NCBI GenBank assembly: GCA_030824515.1
Contig: JAVBXN010000023.1
Location: forward strand, 1-64,000
DNA length: 64,000 bases
Source of the DNA: Pelobacter sp.
GTDB lineage: Bacteria; Desulfobacterota; Desulfuromonadia; Geobacterales; Pseudopelobacteraceae
Reading direction: 5' to 3'
This document shows, piece by piece, positions 34,369-43,802 of this stretch; positions within the stretch are counted from its first letter, which is position 1, and each line of letters starts with the position of its first letter. The translations under genes and the position numbers were made by a program. The notes under the pieces are model-generated. The model was not told where the DNA came from. It made no database searches and saw only the letters and a list, made by a program, of their open reading frames with translations.

Positions 34369-35058
34369 TCAGTCTTCGTTTGCGGGCAGGTCGTCTCCCC
34401 GTTCAAGCCGCATCACGGTGGCAAGCAGAAGGCCGGTCAGGTAGACCATGCCGAAGGCCCAGAGGTTGTCGCTCAGAAAGTGCCCCCCCTGGGCGATACG
34501 GGCAATGCTCATCAGGATGCCGAAAACGATGCCGCCCGCCAGCCAACCCCTTGCCAACAGGGGACGGCGGCGCCGGTAGATGAAATAGGGGGCGATCAGA
34601 TAAAAGGCGGCTGAAGCGTGCCCGGATGGGAATGAGCGCCCCTGGCCGGTGATCCCCTTCTGCCAGGGCTGCAGAAATTGCTTCTTGCCGTCGAATTGGA
34701 CAATCTCGCGCGGGCGGGGACGGCCCCAGCCGCTCTTGAAGACGGTGTTGACCAACAGACCGGGCCCCAGGACCAGGAACAGGGCCAGGAACACCCCGGC
34801 TTTTCTCCAGTTCTTCAACGCGGGAAACCTGCAGGAGAGCGCGGCGGCGCAAAGACCGCAGACCGCCAGCAGTACCGCCGGTATCCTGTCCAGACGATAG
34901 AGCGCCTTCCAGGGGAACAGTTCACCCACCGGCCAACCGCCGCCGATGTAGAAACGTGAAGATAGCGCCAGGTCGGCGCCGCTATAGGCGATGGCCCAGG
35001 TCGCCATTACCAGAAAAGCCACAACCAGTGTAGCCTCTTTCCACGCCGTACGCTTCAT
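34369..35058 (-). CDS. PAP2-family membrane phosphatase
   Basis: A 229-residue membrane protein with about five to six hydrophobic segments. It has the three PAP2 motifs: KSGWGRPRP (K-x6-RP), FPSGHAS (PSGH) and ARIAQGGHFLSD (x-R-x5-H-x3-D). The candidate substrates are lipid A phosphates (LpxE/LpxF type) or undecaprenyl pyrophosphate. Location between the late acyltransferase and waaA favours a lipid A role, but this is inference. The start at 35058 makes an ATGA overlap with the upstream gene. Confidence 0.85.
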   Translation of the reverse strand: MKRTAWKEATLVVAFLVMATWAIAYSGADLALSSRFYIGGGWPVGELFPWKALYRLDRIPAVLLAVCGLCAAALSCRFPALKNWRKAGVFLALFLVLGPGLLVNTVFKSGWGRPRPREIVQFDGKKQFLQPWQKGITGQGRSFPSGHASAAFYLIAPYFIYRRRRPLLARGWLAGGIVFGILMSIARIAQGGHFLSDNLWAFGMVYLTGLLLATVMRLERGDDLPANED

Positions 35059-35972
35059 CAGGCCGGTTCCCCGGCCCGTTTCCAGCGGCGGTGAACCCAG
35101 TACCAGTCCGCCGGATGGGCGCAGATGAAGTTTTCCAGGTAGCCGGAGAGCGCCTGGATGTCCCGCTGGATGCCTGCTTCGCTGCGGTCGCCGCACAGTA
35201 CGTACTCCGGATGAATGGTAAGCACGTGCCGGGCTCCCGTGCGGTGGATGAACACCGGGATCAGCGATACCGCCGTTTTGTGGGCCAGGATGGCGGGAGC
35301 CTTGTTGGCCCAGGCCTTTCTGCCAAGAAAGTTGATGCTGGTGCCGTTTTCCGGAAAGACCGCCTGATCCGACAGCATGCCGATGGCGCCATCTTTTTTG
35401 ATGACGCCCAGAATCGGTCTCAAGGCGGCTTTATTGTAAATCACACTGTTGCCGTAGCTCATGCGCATTTTCTCGACTACTGCATTCAGATAGGGATTGT
35501 TCTGGTGACGGACGATGGCCGATACGTTTTCATTGAAAAGCTTCTTGAAGGAGAGCGACATCAGTTCCCAGTTGCCGCAATGCCCCCCCACGAAAATGAG
35601 TCCCTTATGCTTTTCGCTGGCCGTGGCCAGGTTCTCGCGACCTTCGACGTCGATCGAATCAATCAGGATGTCACCCTTGCCGTGGTAGAGCCGGCAAACC
35701 TCGACGATAGATATTCCCAGGTTCAGGAATGTTTCCAGGGCGATCTGGTCCGCGGTTTCAAACTTGCCGGTCCAGGACGGGTGCAGTTTCATGAACGGCA
35801 ACGCTTGGCTGATGTTGTCGGTAGCGATTACTCGTCTTTTGGCCAGCAGGCGGAACAGCAGGCGCCCGATCCTGTGCCCTGCAGCGTGGGTGAACCGCTG
35901 GGGGATGGCGGTCATTGCCCAGGTGAACAGGTAGAAAGCAGCCGCCTGAAAGGCCCAGTTGATCTGTTTCAT
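35058..35972 (-). CDS. Lipid A late acyltransferase (LpxL/HtrB family)
   Basis: A 304-residue lysophospholipid acyltransferase-type protein. The H-x4-E motif is H131-CGNWE136, and the KKDGAIGMLSDQA block and an N-terminal anchor (about 8-24) are typical. It adds a secondary acyl chain to lipid A. Only one such gene is present here, so further acyltransferases, if any, lie elsewhere. It overlaps msbA by 4 bp and the PAP2 gene by 1 bp. Confidence 0.87.
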   Translation of the reverse strand: MKQINWAFQAAAFYLFTWAMTAIPQRFTHAAGHRIGRLLFRLLAKRRVIATDNISQALPFMKLHPSWTGKFETADQIALETFLNLGISIVEVCRLYHGKGDILIDSIDVEGRENLATASEKHKGLIFVGGHCGNWELMSLSFKKLFNENVSAIVRHQNNPYLNAVVEKMRMSYGNSVIYNKAALRPILGVIKKDGAIGMLSDQAVFPENGTSINFLGRKAWANKAPAILAHKTAVSLIPVFIHRTGARHVLTIHPEYVLCGDRSEAGIQRDIQALSGYLENFICAHPADWYWVHRRWKRAGEPA

Positions 35973-37720
35973 TGTGCGCTGCCTGATCCGGCGGGGTCCC
36001 GGTCAGTGAACTGCAGCGAGTGCAAGCGACTGTAGAGTCCGCCATTGTTCAGAAGGTCATCATGGGAACCCCGTTCGACGATCCGTCCATCCTCCAGCAC
36101 GATGATCTGGTCGGCGTGCAGAACGGTGGAGAGGCGGTGGGCGATAACGAATGTGGTGCGGTTGGCCATCAGGTTGTCCAGCGCCTTCTGCACCATCTGC
36201 TCGCTCTCTGTGTCCAGGGCGCTGGTGGCTTCGTCCAGGATCAGGATCGGGGCATTCTTGAGCAGCGCCCGGGCGATGCAGATGCGCTGGCGTTGTCCGC
36301 CTGACAGTCGTATGCCCCGGTCGCCGATGCTGGTGTCGTATCCGTTGGGGAGCTGCATGATGAAGTCGTGCGCGAAGGCCGCAGTGGCGGCGCTGACGAT
36401 CTCGTCCATTGTGGCGTCCGGCTTGCCGTAGCGGATATTGTTGGCGATGGTTTCATGGAACAGGGTGGTTTCCTGATCGACCAATGCTATCTGGGCGACC
36501 AGCGATTCGATGGTGATATCCCTGACATCGTGGCCGTCGATCAGGATCGCACCATCGCTGACATCGTAAAAGCGGGGCAGAAGCGATACCAGCGTGGACT
36601 TGCCGCCGCCGGACGGGCCGACCAGCGCTATCATCTGGTTGGTTTCCGCCTTGAGCGAGATGTCCTGGAGAATCGGTTCGCCGCCGTAGCTGAAGCAGGC
36701 GCTACGGAATTCGACGATGCCGGATGAGCGTTGGAGCGTGACGGCGCCGGGCCGGTCGGCGATGTTTTTCTTTTCATCCAGCAGCCTGAAGACCCTTTCA
36801 GCCGCGCCAGCGGAGCGTTGCAGCGAGTTGTAGGAACTCTGCAGTTTCTTGATCGGTGTAAAAACCATCACCATTGCCGCAATGAATGAAAAGAACTCGG
36901 AGGCGGTCATGCGGCCGGACATGACCTGGCTGCCGCCGAAGTAAACCACTCCGGCAATGCCGAAGGAGATGATGGTTTCGGAAACCGGCATCGCCAGTGA
37001 TTCGTATTTGATGAACTTGCGGTACTGCCGGAAAAAATCCAGGTTGGCGGTGCGAAAGCGCTCGGTGGCCAGCTTTTCCAGGCCGAAGGCCTTGATGACC
37101 TTGATGCCGGAGAAGGACTCCTGGAGGATGGCGGTGATGCCTCCCATGATGTTGAGGCTTTTGCCGGACGAGTTTTTTATCTTTTTGCCGATCAGTTGGG
37201 CCGGGTAGGCGGTCAGCGGGATGACTACGAACGTGAAGATCGCCAGCTGCCAGTTGCGGTAGAAAATGACCCCCAACAGCGAAACAGCTGACAGGATGTC
37301 GCGGAACAGGCCCACCATGACGTTGGCTATCCCCTGCTGCATCGCGCTGATGTCGTTGGTGGCGTGGGACATCAGTTCGCCGGTCGAGCGCCGGTTGAAG
37401 AAGGCCATGTCCTGTCTGACCGTGCTGGCATAGATTTCGTTGCTCAGATCCTGGACCGCCTTCTGCCCGGCCAGCTTGATCGTGACATCGTAGGTGAAGC
37501 GGGCGACACCCCTGACAGCGAACAGAACGACCACACCCAGCGGCACCAGCATGAAGATTCCGGTGTCCTTGCCGCTGAAGATCTTCTTCAGTACCGGTTC
37601 GATCAGCCAGGCAAAGGCTCCGTCCATTCCTCCGACTATTGCCGAACAGACTGCCGAAACCACGATCAGTTTCCAGTAGGGTACAAAGTATGCGAGAGTT
37701 CGTTTCAGGACAGGATTCAT
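35969..37720 (-). CDS. msbA: Lipid A export ABC transporter MsbA
   Basis: A 583-residue half-transporter: six transmembrane helices (about 15-310), then an ATPase with Walker A GPSGGGKST, signature LSGGQRQRICIARALL and Walker B ILILDEATSALD. It flips core-lipid A to the periplasmic leaflet. The start at 37720 gives MNPVLKRTLAYF and an ATGA overlap with lpxB; the longer frame adds 19 unlikely residues. It is in the conserved lpxB-msbA-lpxL-waaA order. Confidence 0.93.
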   Translation of the reverse strand: MNPVLKRTLAYFVPYWKLIVVSAVCSAIVGGMDGAFAWLIEPVLKKIFSGKDTGIFMLVPLGVVVLFAVRGVARFTYDVTIKLAGQKAVQDLSNEIYASTVRQDMAFFNRRSTGELMSHATNDISAMQQGIANVMVGLFRDILSAVSLLGVIFYRNWQLAIFTFVVIPLTAYPAQLIGKKIKNSSGKSLNIMGGITAILQESFSGIKVIKAFGLEKLATERFRTANLDFFRQYRKFIKYESLAMPVSETIISFGIAGVVYFGGSQVMSGRMTASEFFSFIAAMVMVFTPIKKLQSSYNSLQRSAGAAERVFRLLDEKKNIADRPGAVTLQRSSGIVEFRSACFSYGGEPILQDISLKAETNQMIALVGPSGGGKSTLVSLLPRFYDVSDGAILIDGHDVRDITIESLVAQIALVDQETTLFHETIANNIRYGKPDATMDEIVSAATAAFAHDFIMQLPNGYDTSIGDRGIRLSGGQRQRICIARALLKNAPILILDEATSALDTESEQMVQKALDNLMANRTTFVIAHRLSTVLHADQIIVLEDGRIVERGSHDDLLNNGGLYSRLHSLQFTDRDPAGSGSAQ

Positions 37721-38865
37721 TGGTTTCTCATCAGTGTGAATATCAGCCGGGCCACGTTTCGCGATGCGCCGCCGCAACCGAGCCGGGAGCGGACCTGGGC
37801 CAGTTTGTGCCGGATCGTGCCGTCGTATCCGGCATCGGTCAGGATGGTTCCGATTTCCGCGGCGATGTTTTTGGTGTTGGCTTCGTCCTGGATCAGTTCT
37901 CTGACCACGGTTTCACCGGCCACTATGTTGCACAGTCCGATGTTGGGGACTTTCACGAGCCGCTTGGCCAGTTGATAGGTCAGCGGTGAGAGCTTGTAGA
38001 TGATTACCATCGGGGTGCCGACCAGCGCGATTTCGAGTGTCACTGTGCCGGACACCGAGATCACCGCGTCGCAGGCACGGATCAGGTCATGAATGCGGTC
38101 CCGGGTAATGGTGACATCGAGGCCGGCCTCAGCCAGCTGCGGCGCGATTGCAGCGGCGTTCAGGGTGGATGCCAGCGGCAGCGCGAACTGGATATCGGGA
38201 AAGCGCGATTTCAACTGGACGGCCGCGCCGATAATCACCGGCAGCAGGCGTTCAAGTTCGTTTTTGCGGCTTCCGGGGAAGAGGCCGACGATCTTGCGGG
38301 CCGGATCAAGCCCGAAGCTGGCGGCCGCCTGGGAGCGATCCATGTTGACGTTGACCATGTCCAGCATCGGGTGGCCCACGAAGGAGACCGGCACTCCGGC
38401 CCTTTCGTAGAAGGGGGCTTCGAACGGCAGGATTACCGCCATATGATCCACCAGCCGGGCGATCTTCTTGACCCGCCCCTGGCGCCAGGCCCAGATCTGC
38501 GGGCTGATGTAGTACAGCACCCTGACGCCGGCTTTCCTGGCTATTTTCGCCAGCCGCAGGTTGAAACCGGGATAGTCGATCAGGATCAGCAGGTCTGGGT
38601 GATCATCGAGCAGGATCTTCTTGAGTTTCAGGAAAGCGTTCGAAATGACGTTGAAATGTTTCAGTACTTCCACCAGACCGACCACGGCCATGTCGGCCGA
38701 GTCCACCAGCGTTTCGACGCCTGCTTCGCGCATGCGCGCGCCGCCGATGCCGAAAAAATGTATGTCCGGGTCAATTTTGAACGCTTCGCGGGCGAGGTCG
38801 GCGCCATAGATGTCGCCGGAGGCCTCTCCGGCGACGATCATGATGCGCCGGGAATTATTAGCCAA
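37717..38865 (-). CDS. lpxB: Lipid-A-disaccharide synthase
   Basis: A 382-residue GT19 enzyme joining UDP-diacyl-GlcN(N) and lipid X. It has IMIVAGEASGDIYGADL near the N-terminus, FFGIGGARMREAG, YYISPQIWAWRQGR, and FPGSRKNEL. The start chosen is TTG 38865 (AGAGG seven bases upstream, gives the family-length N-terminus LANNSRRIM). ATG 38841 is the alternative and would lose eight residues. It overlaps the gnnB stop by 8 bp. Confidence 0.9.
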   Translation of the reverse strand: MANNSRRIMIVAGEASGDIYGADLAREAFKIDPDIHFFGIGGARMREAGVETLVDSADMAVVGLVEVLKHFNVISNAFLKLKKILLDDHPDLLILIDYPGFNLRLAKIARKAGVRVLYYISPQIWAWRQGRVKKIARLVDHMAVILPFEAPFYERAGVPVSFVGHPMLDMVNVNMDRSQAAASFGLDPARKIVGLFPGSRKNELERLLPVIIGAAVQLKSRFPDIQFALPLASTLNAAAIAPQLAEAGLDVTITRDRIHDLIRACDAVISVSGTVTLEIALVGTPMVIIYKLSPLTYQLAKRLVKVPNIGLCNIVAGETVVRELIQDEANTKNIAAEIGTILTDAGYDGTIRHKLAQVRSRLGCGGASRNVARLIFTLMRNQ

Positions 38866-39952
38866 CCAGAGCCTCTTTGACGGTCCTGGCCACCAGGCGT
38901 ACCGATTCCTCCGGCATTTCCGGGTAAACCGGCAGCGACATGCAGCGCAGGGAGACATCTTCCGCCACCGGCAGGCTGACGCCGGCAAACTTCTCGGCAA
39001 AGACATCCTGCTTGTGGAGCGGTATCGGGTAGTAGACCGCCGAGGATATCTGTTTCTCGGACAAGCCGGTCATGACCGTGTCGCGCCTGTCGGTGAGCAG
39101 TGTGTACTGGTGATAGACGTGTACGCCGCTGCCGTCCTCGAACGGCACCTCGGCCACATCCTTGAGCAGTTCCGAATACAGCTGCGCCACTCTCCGGCGG
39201 CCGCTGTTGAATTCGTCAATCCGCTTCAGCTTGACGCGCAGGATGGCTGCCTGGATATCGTCCAGGCGGCTGTTGTAACCGATCACGCCGTGGTGGTAGC
39301 GAACGCGGCTGCCGTGGTTGCGCAACATTTTGACCTGTTCGGCCAGCTCGGCCGTGGCGCAGGTAATAAGACCGCCGTCGCCGTAGCAACCCAGGTTCTT
39401 GCTGGGGAAGAAGCTGAAACAGCCCAGGGAGCCCAGTGTGCCGGTCATCTTGCCATCGATCGCTGCGCCGAAGGATTGAGCGCAGTCCTCGATCAACAGC
39501 AGTTTGTGCTTTTCGCAGATCGAGGTGATCGGGGTCATATCGGCCGGCTGGCCGAAGATATGCACCGGAATGACCGCCCTGGTACGCGGGGTAATGGCCG
39601 CTTCGATCTTGGCCGGGTCAATGTTGAAAGTACGCGGGTCGATGTCCACGAATACCGGCGTCGCGCCGGTGTAGCAGATCGCTTCGGCGGTGGCGATAAA
39701 CGTGAAGGGTGACGTGATCACCTCGTCGCCGGGTCCGATCCCGGCGGCCAGGATGGCCAGATGCAGCGCGTCGGTGCCGGAGGCGCAGGAAACGCAGAAG
39801 TTGGCGCCCAGGTAAGTGGCGGCTTCCTGTTCAAAAGCTGTGACGTTCGGTCCCAGGATGAACTGGGTGCTTTCGATCGCGTCGAGGACCGCCTTGTCGA
39901 TTTCGGTCTTCAGGTTGTGGTATTGGGTCTTTAAATCCACCATCGGTATCAT
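38858..39952 (-). CDS. gnnB: DegT-type aminotransferase, GnnB candidate
   Basis: A 364-residue PLP-dependent sugar aminotransferase of the DegT/DnrJ/EryC1/StrS family. The PLP lysine is K185 in FFPSKNLGCYGDGG, with EDCAQSFGA upstream. Placed directly between gnnA-like and lpxB, it matches the gnnA-gnnB arrangement of Acidithiobacillus and Leptospira, where GnnB converts UDP-3-keto-GlcNAc to UDP-GlcNAc3N. This would give lipid A with 3-amide-linked acyl chains. Other sugar amination is possible. ATGA overlap with the upstream gene. Confidence 0.75.
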   Translation of the reverse strand: MIPMVDLKTQYHNLKTEIDKAVLDAIESTQFILGPNVTAFEQEAATYLGANFCVSCASGTDALHLAILAAGIGPGDEVITSPFTFIATAEAICYTGATPVFVDIDPRTFNIDPAKIEAAITPRTRAVIPVHIFGQPADMTPITSICEKHKLLLIEDCAQSFGAAIDGKMTGTLGSLGCFSFFPSKNLGCYGDGGLITCATAELAEQVKMLRNHGSRVRYHHGVIGYNSRLDDIQAAILRVKLKRIDEFNSGRRRVAQLYSELLKDVAEVPFEDGSGVHVYHQYTLLTDRRDTVMTGLSEKQISSAVYYPIPLHKQDVFAEKFAGVSLPVAEDVSLRCMSLPVYPEMPEESVRLVARTVKEALVG

Positions 39953-40893
39953 GACGGTCTCCTGTCCAGGCTGGTATTGATCTTGAGCGCGGTTTCCAGC
40001 GCCATTCTGCCGTCGCTGCCGCTCACCTGGGGCGGTTTGCCCTCCCGGATCGCGGAGATGAATGATTCGATTTCGCTCCGTAATGCATCTGCCTCGCCCA
40101 GCTCGCGCTCGTCAACCTTGACATTGGGGACTCCGGGAAACAGTTCGCCGCTCCCCTTGCGGGCAGTTAGCACCTTGCGGTTCTGGAAATCGAGGGTGAT
40201 ATAGGCGTCGCGCTGGAAGATGCGCATCTTGCGTTCGCTCTTCAGGCTGATACGGCTGGCGGTCACGTTGGCCACGCAACCGTTTTTGAAGAGGATTCTG
40301 GCGTTGGCGATGTCCTCCTCGCCGGTGAAAACCGGGGCTCCGATCGCATCGACCCTTTCCACCGGGGACTTGACGATATGCTGGATGATTTCGATGTCGT
40401 GGATCATCAGGTCAAGCACCACGTTGACGTCAGTGCCGCGAGGCTTGAAGGGGGCGATGCGTACAGATTCGATGAAGAGCGGTTCGTGCAGGATGTCTTC
40501 CAGGGCCACCAACACCGGGTTGAAACGTTCCAGGTGGCCGACCTGGAACACCGCGCCGTTCTTTTCCGCCAGCGCGATCAGTTCGTCGGCTTCCTCGATC
40601 GTAACCGTGATCGGCTTTTCGATCAGCACATGCACTCCGGCTGCCAGGAAATCCCTGGCCACCGAGTGATGGTACTGGGTCGGGACGACCACGCTGACCG
40701 CGTCAACCTTGCCGATCAGCTCGCGATGGTCGGAGTAGGCACGCGTACCAAGCTTGGTTGCGATTTCTTCGGCGCGTTTCAGGTCGTTATCGACCACACC
40801 CACCAGCTCCACGCCCTCTATTGAGGCATATTTCTGGGCGTGAAAGTTGCCCAGGTAACCGACCCCAATCACCGCTGTCCGCAGCGCGCTCAT
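39949..40893 (-). CDS. gnnA: Gfo/Idh/MocA oxidoreductase, GnnA candidate
   Basis: A 314-residue NAD(P)-dependent dehydrogenase. The Rossmann motif is VIGVGYLGNFHAQ (8-20), and the EKPITVT block (about 94-100) is the Gfo/Idh signature lysine. Its position between lpxA and the DegT aminotransferase suggests GnnA, which oxidises C3 of UDP-GlcNAc before amination. A related oxidoreductase of unproven role is found near lpxA in other bacteria, so the assignment depends on the pair. ATGA overlaps at both ends. Confidence 0.72.
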   Translation of the reverse strand: MSALRTAVIGVGYLGNFHAQKYASIEGVELVGVVDNDLKRAEEIATKLGTRAYSDHRELIGKVDAVSVVVPTQYHHSVARDFLAAGVHVLIEKPITVTIEEADELIALAEKNGAVFQVGHLERFNPVLVALEDILHEPLFIESVRIAPFKPRGTDVNVVLDLMIHDIEIIQHIVKSPVERVDAIGAPVFTGEEDIANARILFKNGCVANVTASRISLKSERKMRIFQRDAYITLDFQNRKVLTARKGSGELFPGVPNVKVDERELGEADALRSEIESFISAIREGKPPQVSGSDGRMALETALKINTSLDRRPS

Positions 40894-41672
40894 CCGCGAC
40901 AGATTCCGCGCTTGGAATTTTCGATGAAAGCCAGCAGGTAGTCGATTTCCGCGCAGCCGGTTATTTCACTCTTGATGCGGGCAATCGCGTCGGGCAGTTT
41001 CAGGTCGGCCATGAAGAGGGTCTTATAGGCCTTTTTCAGGTGACCGATGGTCTCCTCCGTGAACCCGCGCCGTTTCAATCCGATCAGGTTCAGGCCGCGC
41101 AGCTTGGCATCCCGTTTTCCGGGAGTGGCGATAGTATAGGGCAGGATATCCATACCGACCATCGTGCCGCCGCCAATCATTGCGTAGGCTCCGATCTTGG
41201 AAAATTGGTGCACCGCAACCAGACCACCCAGTATGACGTTGTCTTCAACAGTGACATGCCCGGCCAGCGTGGCGACATTTGCCATCACCACACCGTTGCC
41301 GATGCGGCAGTCGTGCGCAACGTGGGAGTAGGCCATCATCAGGTTGCCGTTGCCGACGACCGTTTCAGCGTGGCCTGTTACCGTGCCGCGATGAATCGTG
41401 GCGAATTCGCGGATCATGTTGTTATTGCCGATCCGGGTCCAGCACTCTTCACCGCGATATTTCAGATCCTGTGGAGGGGCGCCGACCGATGCCTGGTGGG
41501 AAATCTGGTTGTTCTCGCCGATCTCGGTCCAATCGCCGATGACAGTGTGCGAACCGACCGAGGTGCCCTTGCCGATGGTGACATGCTTGCCGATGATTGC
41601 GTATGGTCCGACTTCGACATCACTGGCCAGTGATGCAGTTCCGTCGATAATTGCGGTTGGGTGTATGCTCAT
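40890..41672 (-). CDS. lpxA: UDP-GlcNAc(3N) acyltransferase
   Basis: A 260-residue left-handed beta-helix enzyme. Hexapeptide repeats run from the N-terminus to about 185. The catalytic His is in GGLVAVHQFSKIG (about 121-133), and GLNLIGLKRRGF is the family's C-terminal signature. A Gly occupies the acyl-length ruler region (KLRGLN), where E. coli LpxA has G173, which would suit a long hydroxyacyl chain. If gnnAB are real, the preferred acceptor may be the 3-amino sugar. Confidence 0.92.
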   Translation of the reverse strand: MSIHPTAIIDGTASLASDVEVGPYAIIGKHVTIGKGTSVGSHTVIGDWTEIGENNQISHQASVGAPPQDLKYRGEECWTRIGNNNMIREFATIHRGTVTGHAETVVGNGNLMMAYSHVAHDCRIGNGVVMANVATLAGHVTVEDNVILGGLVAVHQFSKIGAYAMIGGGTMVGMDILPYTIATPGKRDAKLRGLNLIGLKRRGFTEETIGHLKKAYKTLFMADLKLPDAIARIKSEITGCAEIDYLLAFIENSKRGICRG

Positions 41673-41723
41673 GGTATGCGCTCCATAACTGATTTACAAT
41701 TTAACGGTATATCTGCTCACTAA

Positions 41724-42167
41724 TCAGGTGGCCGAATCGGCAAAAGTCGCCTTCAGGGCCGCCTCGGTTACCAGCGTGTCGCCGACATAGGCCTTGCCGT
41801 TGACTCCCCAGATGCCGCGGCGATTGAGCGTGGTCTCGATCTCTATCCGCAACTGATCGCCGGGGAATACCGGCTTGCGGAATTTGGCGCCATCAATTGA
41901 CATGAAGTAGCTGACCTTTTTCTTGGTCTTGTCGTCAGAGGCCTGGTAGGCCATGATTCCAGCCACCTGGGCCATCGCTTCGATGATCAGCACACCGGGC
42001 ATGACCGGGTGTCCCGGGAAATGCCCCTGGAAGAAGGGCTCGTTGATGGTGACATTCTTGATACCCACGCATCTTTTGCCATGCTCAAGCTCCACAATCC
42101 GATCCACCATCAGAAATGGATAGCGGTGCGGAAGAATTTTCATGATATCGTTTACATCCATAAGCAT
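41724..42167 (-). CDS. fabZ: 3-hydroxyacyl-[ACP] dehydratase FabZ
   Basis: A 147-residue hotdog-fold dehydratase of fatty acid elongation. [19 protein letters not shown] contains the catalytic His and, further on, the Glu. [16 protein letters not shown] is the usual N-terminus. An in-frame ATG two codons earlier ([14 protein letters not shown]) is possible. Its presence among lpxD and lpxA couples hydroxyacyl-ACP supply for lipid A with phospholipid synthesis. Confidence 0.95.
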   Translation of the reverse strand: MLMDVNDIMKILPHRYPFLMVDRIVELEHGKRCVGIKNVTINEPFFQGHFPGHPVMPGVLIIEAMAQVAGIMAYQASDDKTKKKVSYFMSIDGAKFRKPVFPGDQLRIEIETTLNRRGIWGVNGKAYVGDTLVTEAALKATFADSAT

Positions 42168-42184
42168 AAGCGGATACCCCCCTG

Positions 42185-43219
42185 TTATTTCAATTTCGCT
42201 TCAAGCTCGGCAATGCGTTTTTCCAGGGCATTGACGGTTTTCTTCAGTTCCGGAAGGCGTGGCACCACGGCCATTGCCCGCAGCCACTCCTTATGCGGCA
42301 TGGTCGGAGAACCGCTGTATCCGGCATTGGCCTCAAGCGAGCCGGGAACACCGGATTGGGCGCCGACCATGACGTTGTCGCCGATGGAGAGATGTCCGGC
42401 CACTCCGACCTGGCCCGCCAGCGTGACGTGGTTGCCGATCCTGGTGCTGCCCGATATGCCGACCTGGGACACGATCATGCAGTCCTCACCGATCTGGCAG
42501 TTGTGGGCTATCTGCACCAGGTTGTCCAGTTTGGTGCCGCGCCGGATCAGGGTTACCTCCAGGGCGGCCCTGTCGATGCAGGTATTGGCGCCGATCTCGA
42601 CGTCATCTTCCAGCACGACAATTCCGATCTGTGGAATGCGGTAGTAGGAACGGCCATCGGGGGCGTAACCGAAACCATCCGAACCGATTACCGCTCCGGG
42701 CTGAATGATGCAGCGATTGCCGATGCGGCATCTGTCCCGTATCACCACGTTGGCGTGAACTACGCAGTCATCGCCGACAATAGCCCCTTCATAGAGCACG
42801 GCTCCCGAGTGGATCACGGTGCGGTTGCCGACCGTCACGTTGTTGCCGATGCATGCGCCCGGATAGACGGAAACGCCTTCAGCCAGGGTCACTCCGGTTC
42901 CGACGCTGGCTCCTGCAAGCACACCCAAGGATGGGTGCGGTTGCGTGTAGAAAAGTGTCAGCAGTTTGGCGAAGCCCAGGTAGGGATTGGCCACTTCAAT
43001 CACGTTGCGTCCGTAGCGTTCGCCGCCGGGCGCCATCAATACCGCGCCGGCCCCGGTTTCCGCAACCTTGGAGGCATATCTTGGATTGGCCAGGAAGGTG
43101 ATCTTGTCAGGCCCGGCGTTTTCCAGCGGAGCCAGACCGTTTACCGCCAGATTTCCGTCACCCAGCACGTTTCCACCCAGATACCCGGCCAGCTCATTCA
43201 ATGTTCTGGAGGGGAGCAT
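42185..43219 (-). CDS. lpxD: UDP-3-O-acylglucosamine N-acyltransferase
   Basis: A 344-residue enzyme adding the second 3-hydroxyacyl chain. The N-terminal uridine-binding domain covers about 1-100, with the typical ADPRYA-type region as LANPRYASK. The hexapeptide beta-helix follows (about 110-310), with the catalytic His in [12 protein letters not shown] short C-terminal coiled coil ([19 protein letters not shown]) is as usual for LpxD. It starts 3 bp after the ompH stop. Confidence 0.93.
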   Translation of the reverse strand: MLPSRTLNELAGYLGGNVLGDGNLAVNGLAPLENAGPDKITFLANPRYASKVAETGAGAVLMAPGGERYGRNVIEVANPYLGFAKLLTLFYTQPHPSLGVLAGASVGTGVTLAEGVSVYPGACIGNNVTVGNRTVIHSGAVLYEGAIVGDDCVVHANVVIRDRCRIGNRCIIQPGAVIGSDGFGYAPDGRSYYRIPQIGIVVLEDDVEIGANTCIDRAALEVTLIRRGTKLDNLVQIAHNCQIGEDCMIVSQVGISGSTRIGNHVTLAGQVGVAGHLSIGDNVMVGAQSGVPGSLEANAGYSGSPTMPHKEWLRAMAVVPRLPELKKTVNALEKRIAELEAKLK

Positions 43220-43222
43220 GGC

Positions 43223-43738
43223 CTACTTCTTCCTGTTGGCGTTGAACAGTTTCAGAACCTCTTCCGTCAGGTCGGATTTGTCGTCAACGAACAGCATGCT
43301 TTCGTTCTTGACAAAGATGAAGGTAAAGCCGTTCTTGCGGCCGTATTCCTGGATCACCTTCTCCATGCCTTCCAGGATCTTGCGCGTGAACTCCTCATCC
43401 TTGCCCTGCAGTTCGTCCTGGGCATCCTTGGTGAAACGCTGGAAATCCTTCAGTTTGTTCTGGTAATCCTTTTCCTTGGAAGCGCGGGCCGATTCAGAAA
43501 GGAGCATGCCCTGCTTTTCCAGCTCATCTTTCAGCTTCTTGAGGTCTTCCTGTTTTACGTTGATTTCGTCCTGGTACTTCTTGACTTTTGCAGCCAGCTG
43601 CTCCTTGGCTTCCTTGCCGGCCTCGGAACCGTTCAGGGCCCGCTGCATATCTATATAGCCCAGTTTTAGATCTGCGGCAAAAACCGACGTTGATACCAAG
43701 CACAGTGCCACAATACCTGCCACTAACAATTTTTTCAT
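43223..43738 (-). CDS. skp: OmpH/Skp-family periplasmic chaperone
   Basis: A 171-residue protein with a signal peptide (1-21, cleavage at VFAA/DLK). DLKLGYIDMQRALNGSEAG starts the mature protein, and a long helical arm (about 45-120, rich in Lys/Glu) gives the tentacle of the Skp trimer. It holds unfolded outer-membrane proteins on the way to BamA, the gene upstream. The start at 43738 is taken because it begins a proper signal peptide. Confidence 0.88.
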   Translation of the reverse strand: MKKLLVAGIVALCLVSTSVFAADLKLGYIDMQRALNGSEAGKEAKEQLAAKVKKYQDEINVKQEDLKKLKDELEKQGMLLSESARASKEKDYQNKLKDFQRFTKDAQDELQGKDEEFTRKILEGMEKVIQEYGRKNGFTFIFVKNESMLFVDDKSDLTEEVLKLFNANRKK

Positions 43739-43802
43739 GTTGCATTCTCCTTTGAGTGTTGCGCAGTCTAGCCCCGTCATGCGGGTTAAGTTGGTTGATT
43801 AA

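Noticed and set aside
42293-43669. Long + strand frame antisense to lpxD and skp
   Set aside because: It crosses two well supported genes and has repetitive His/Asp/Val-rich composition typical of antisense frames.
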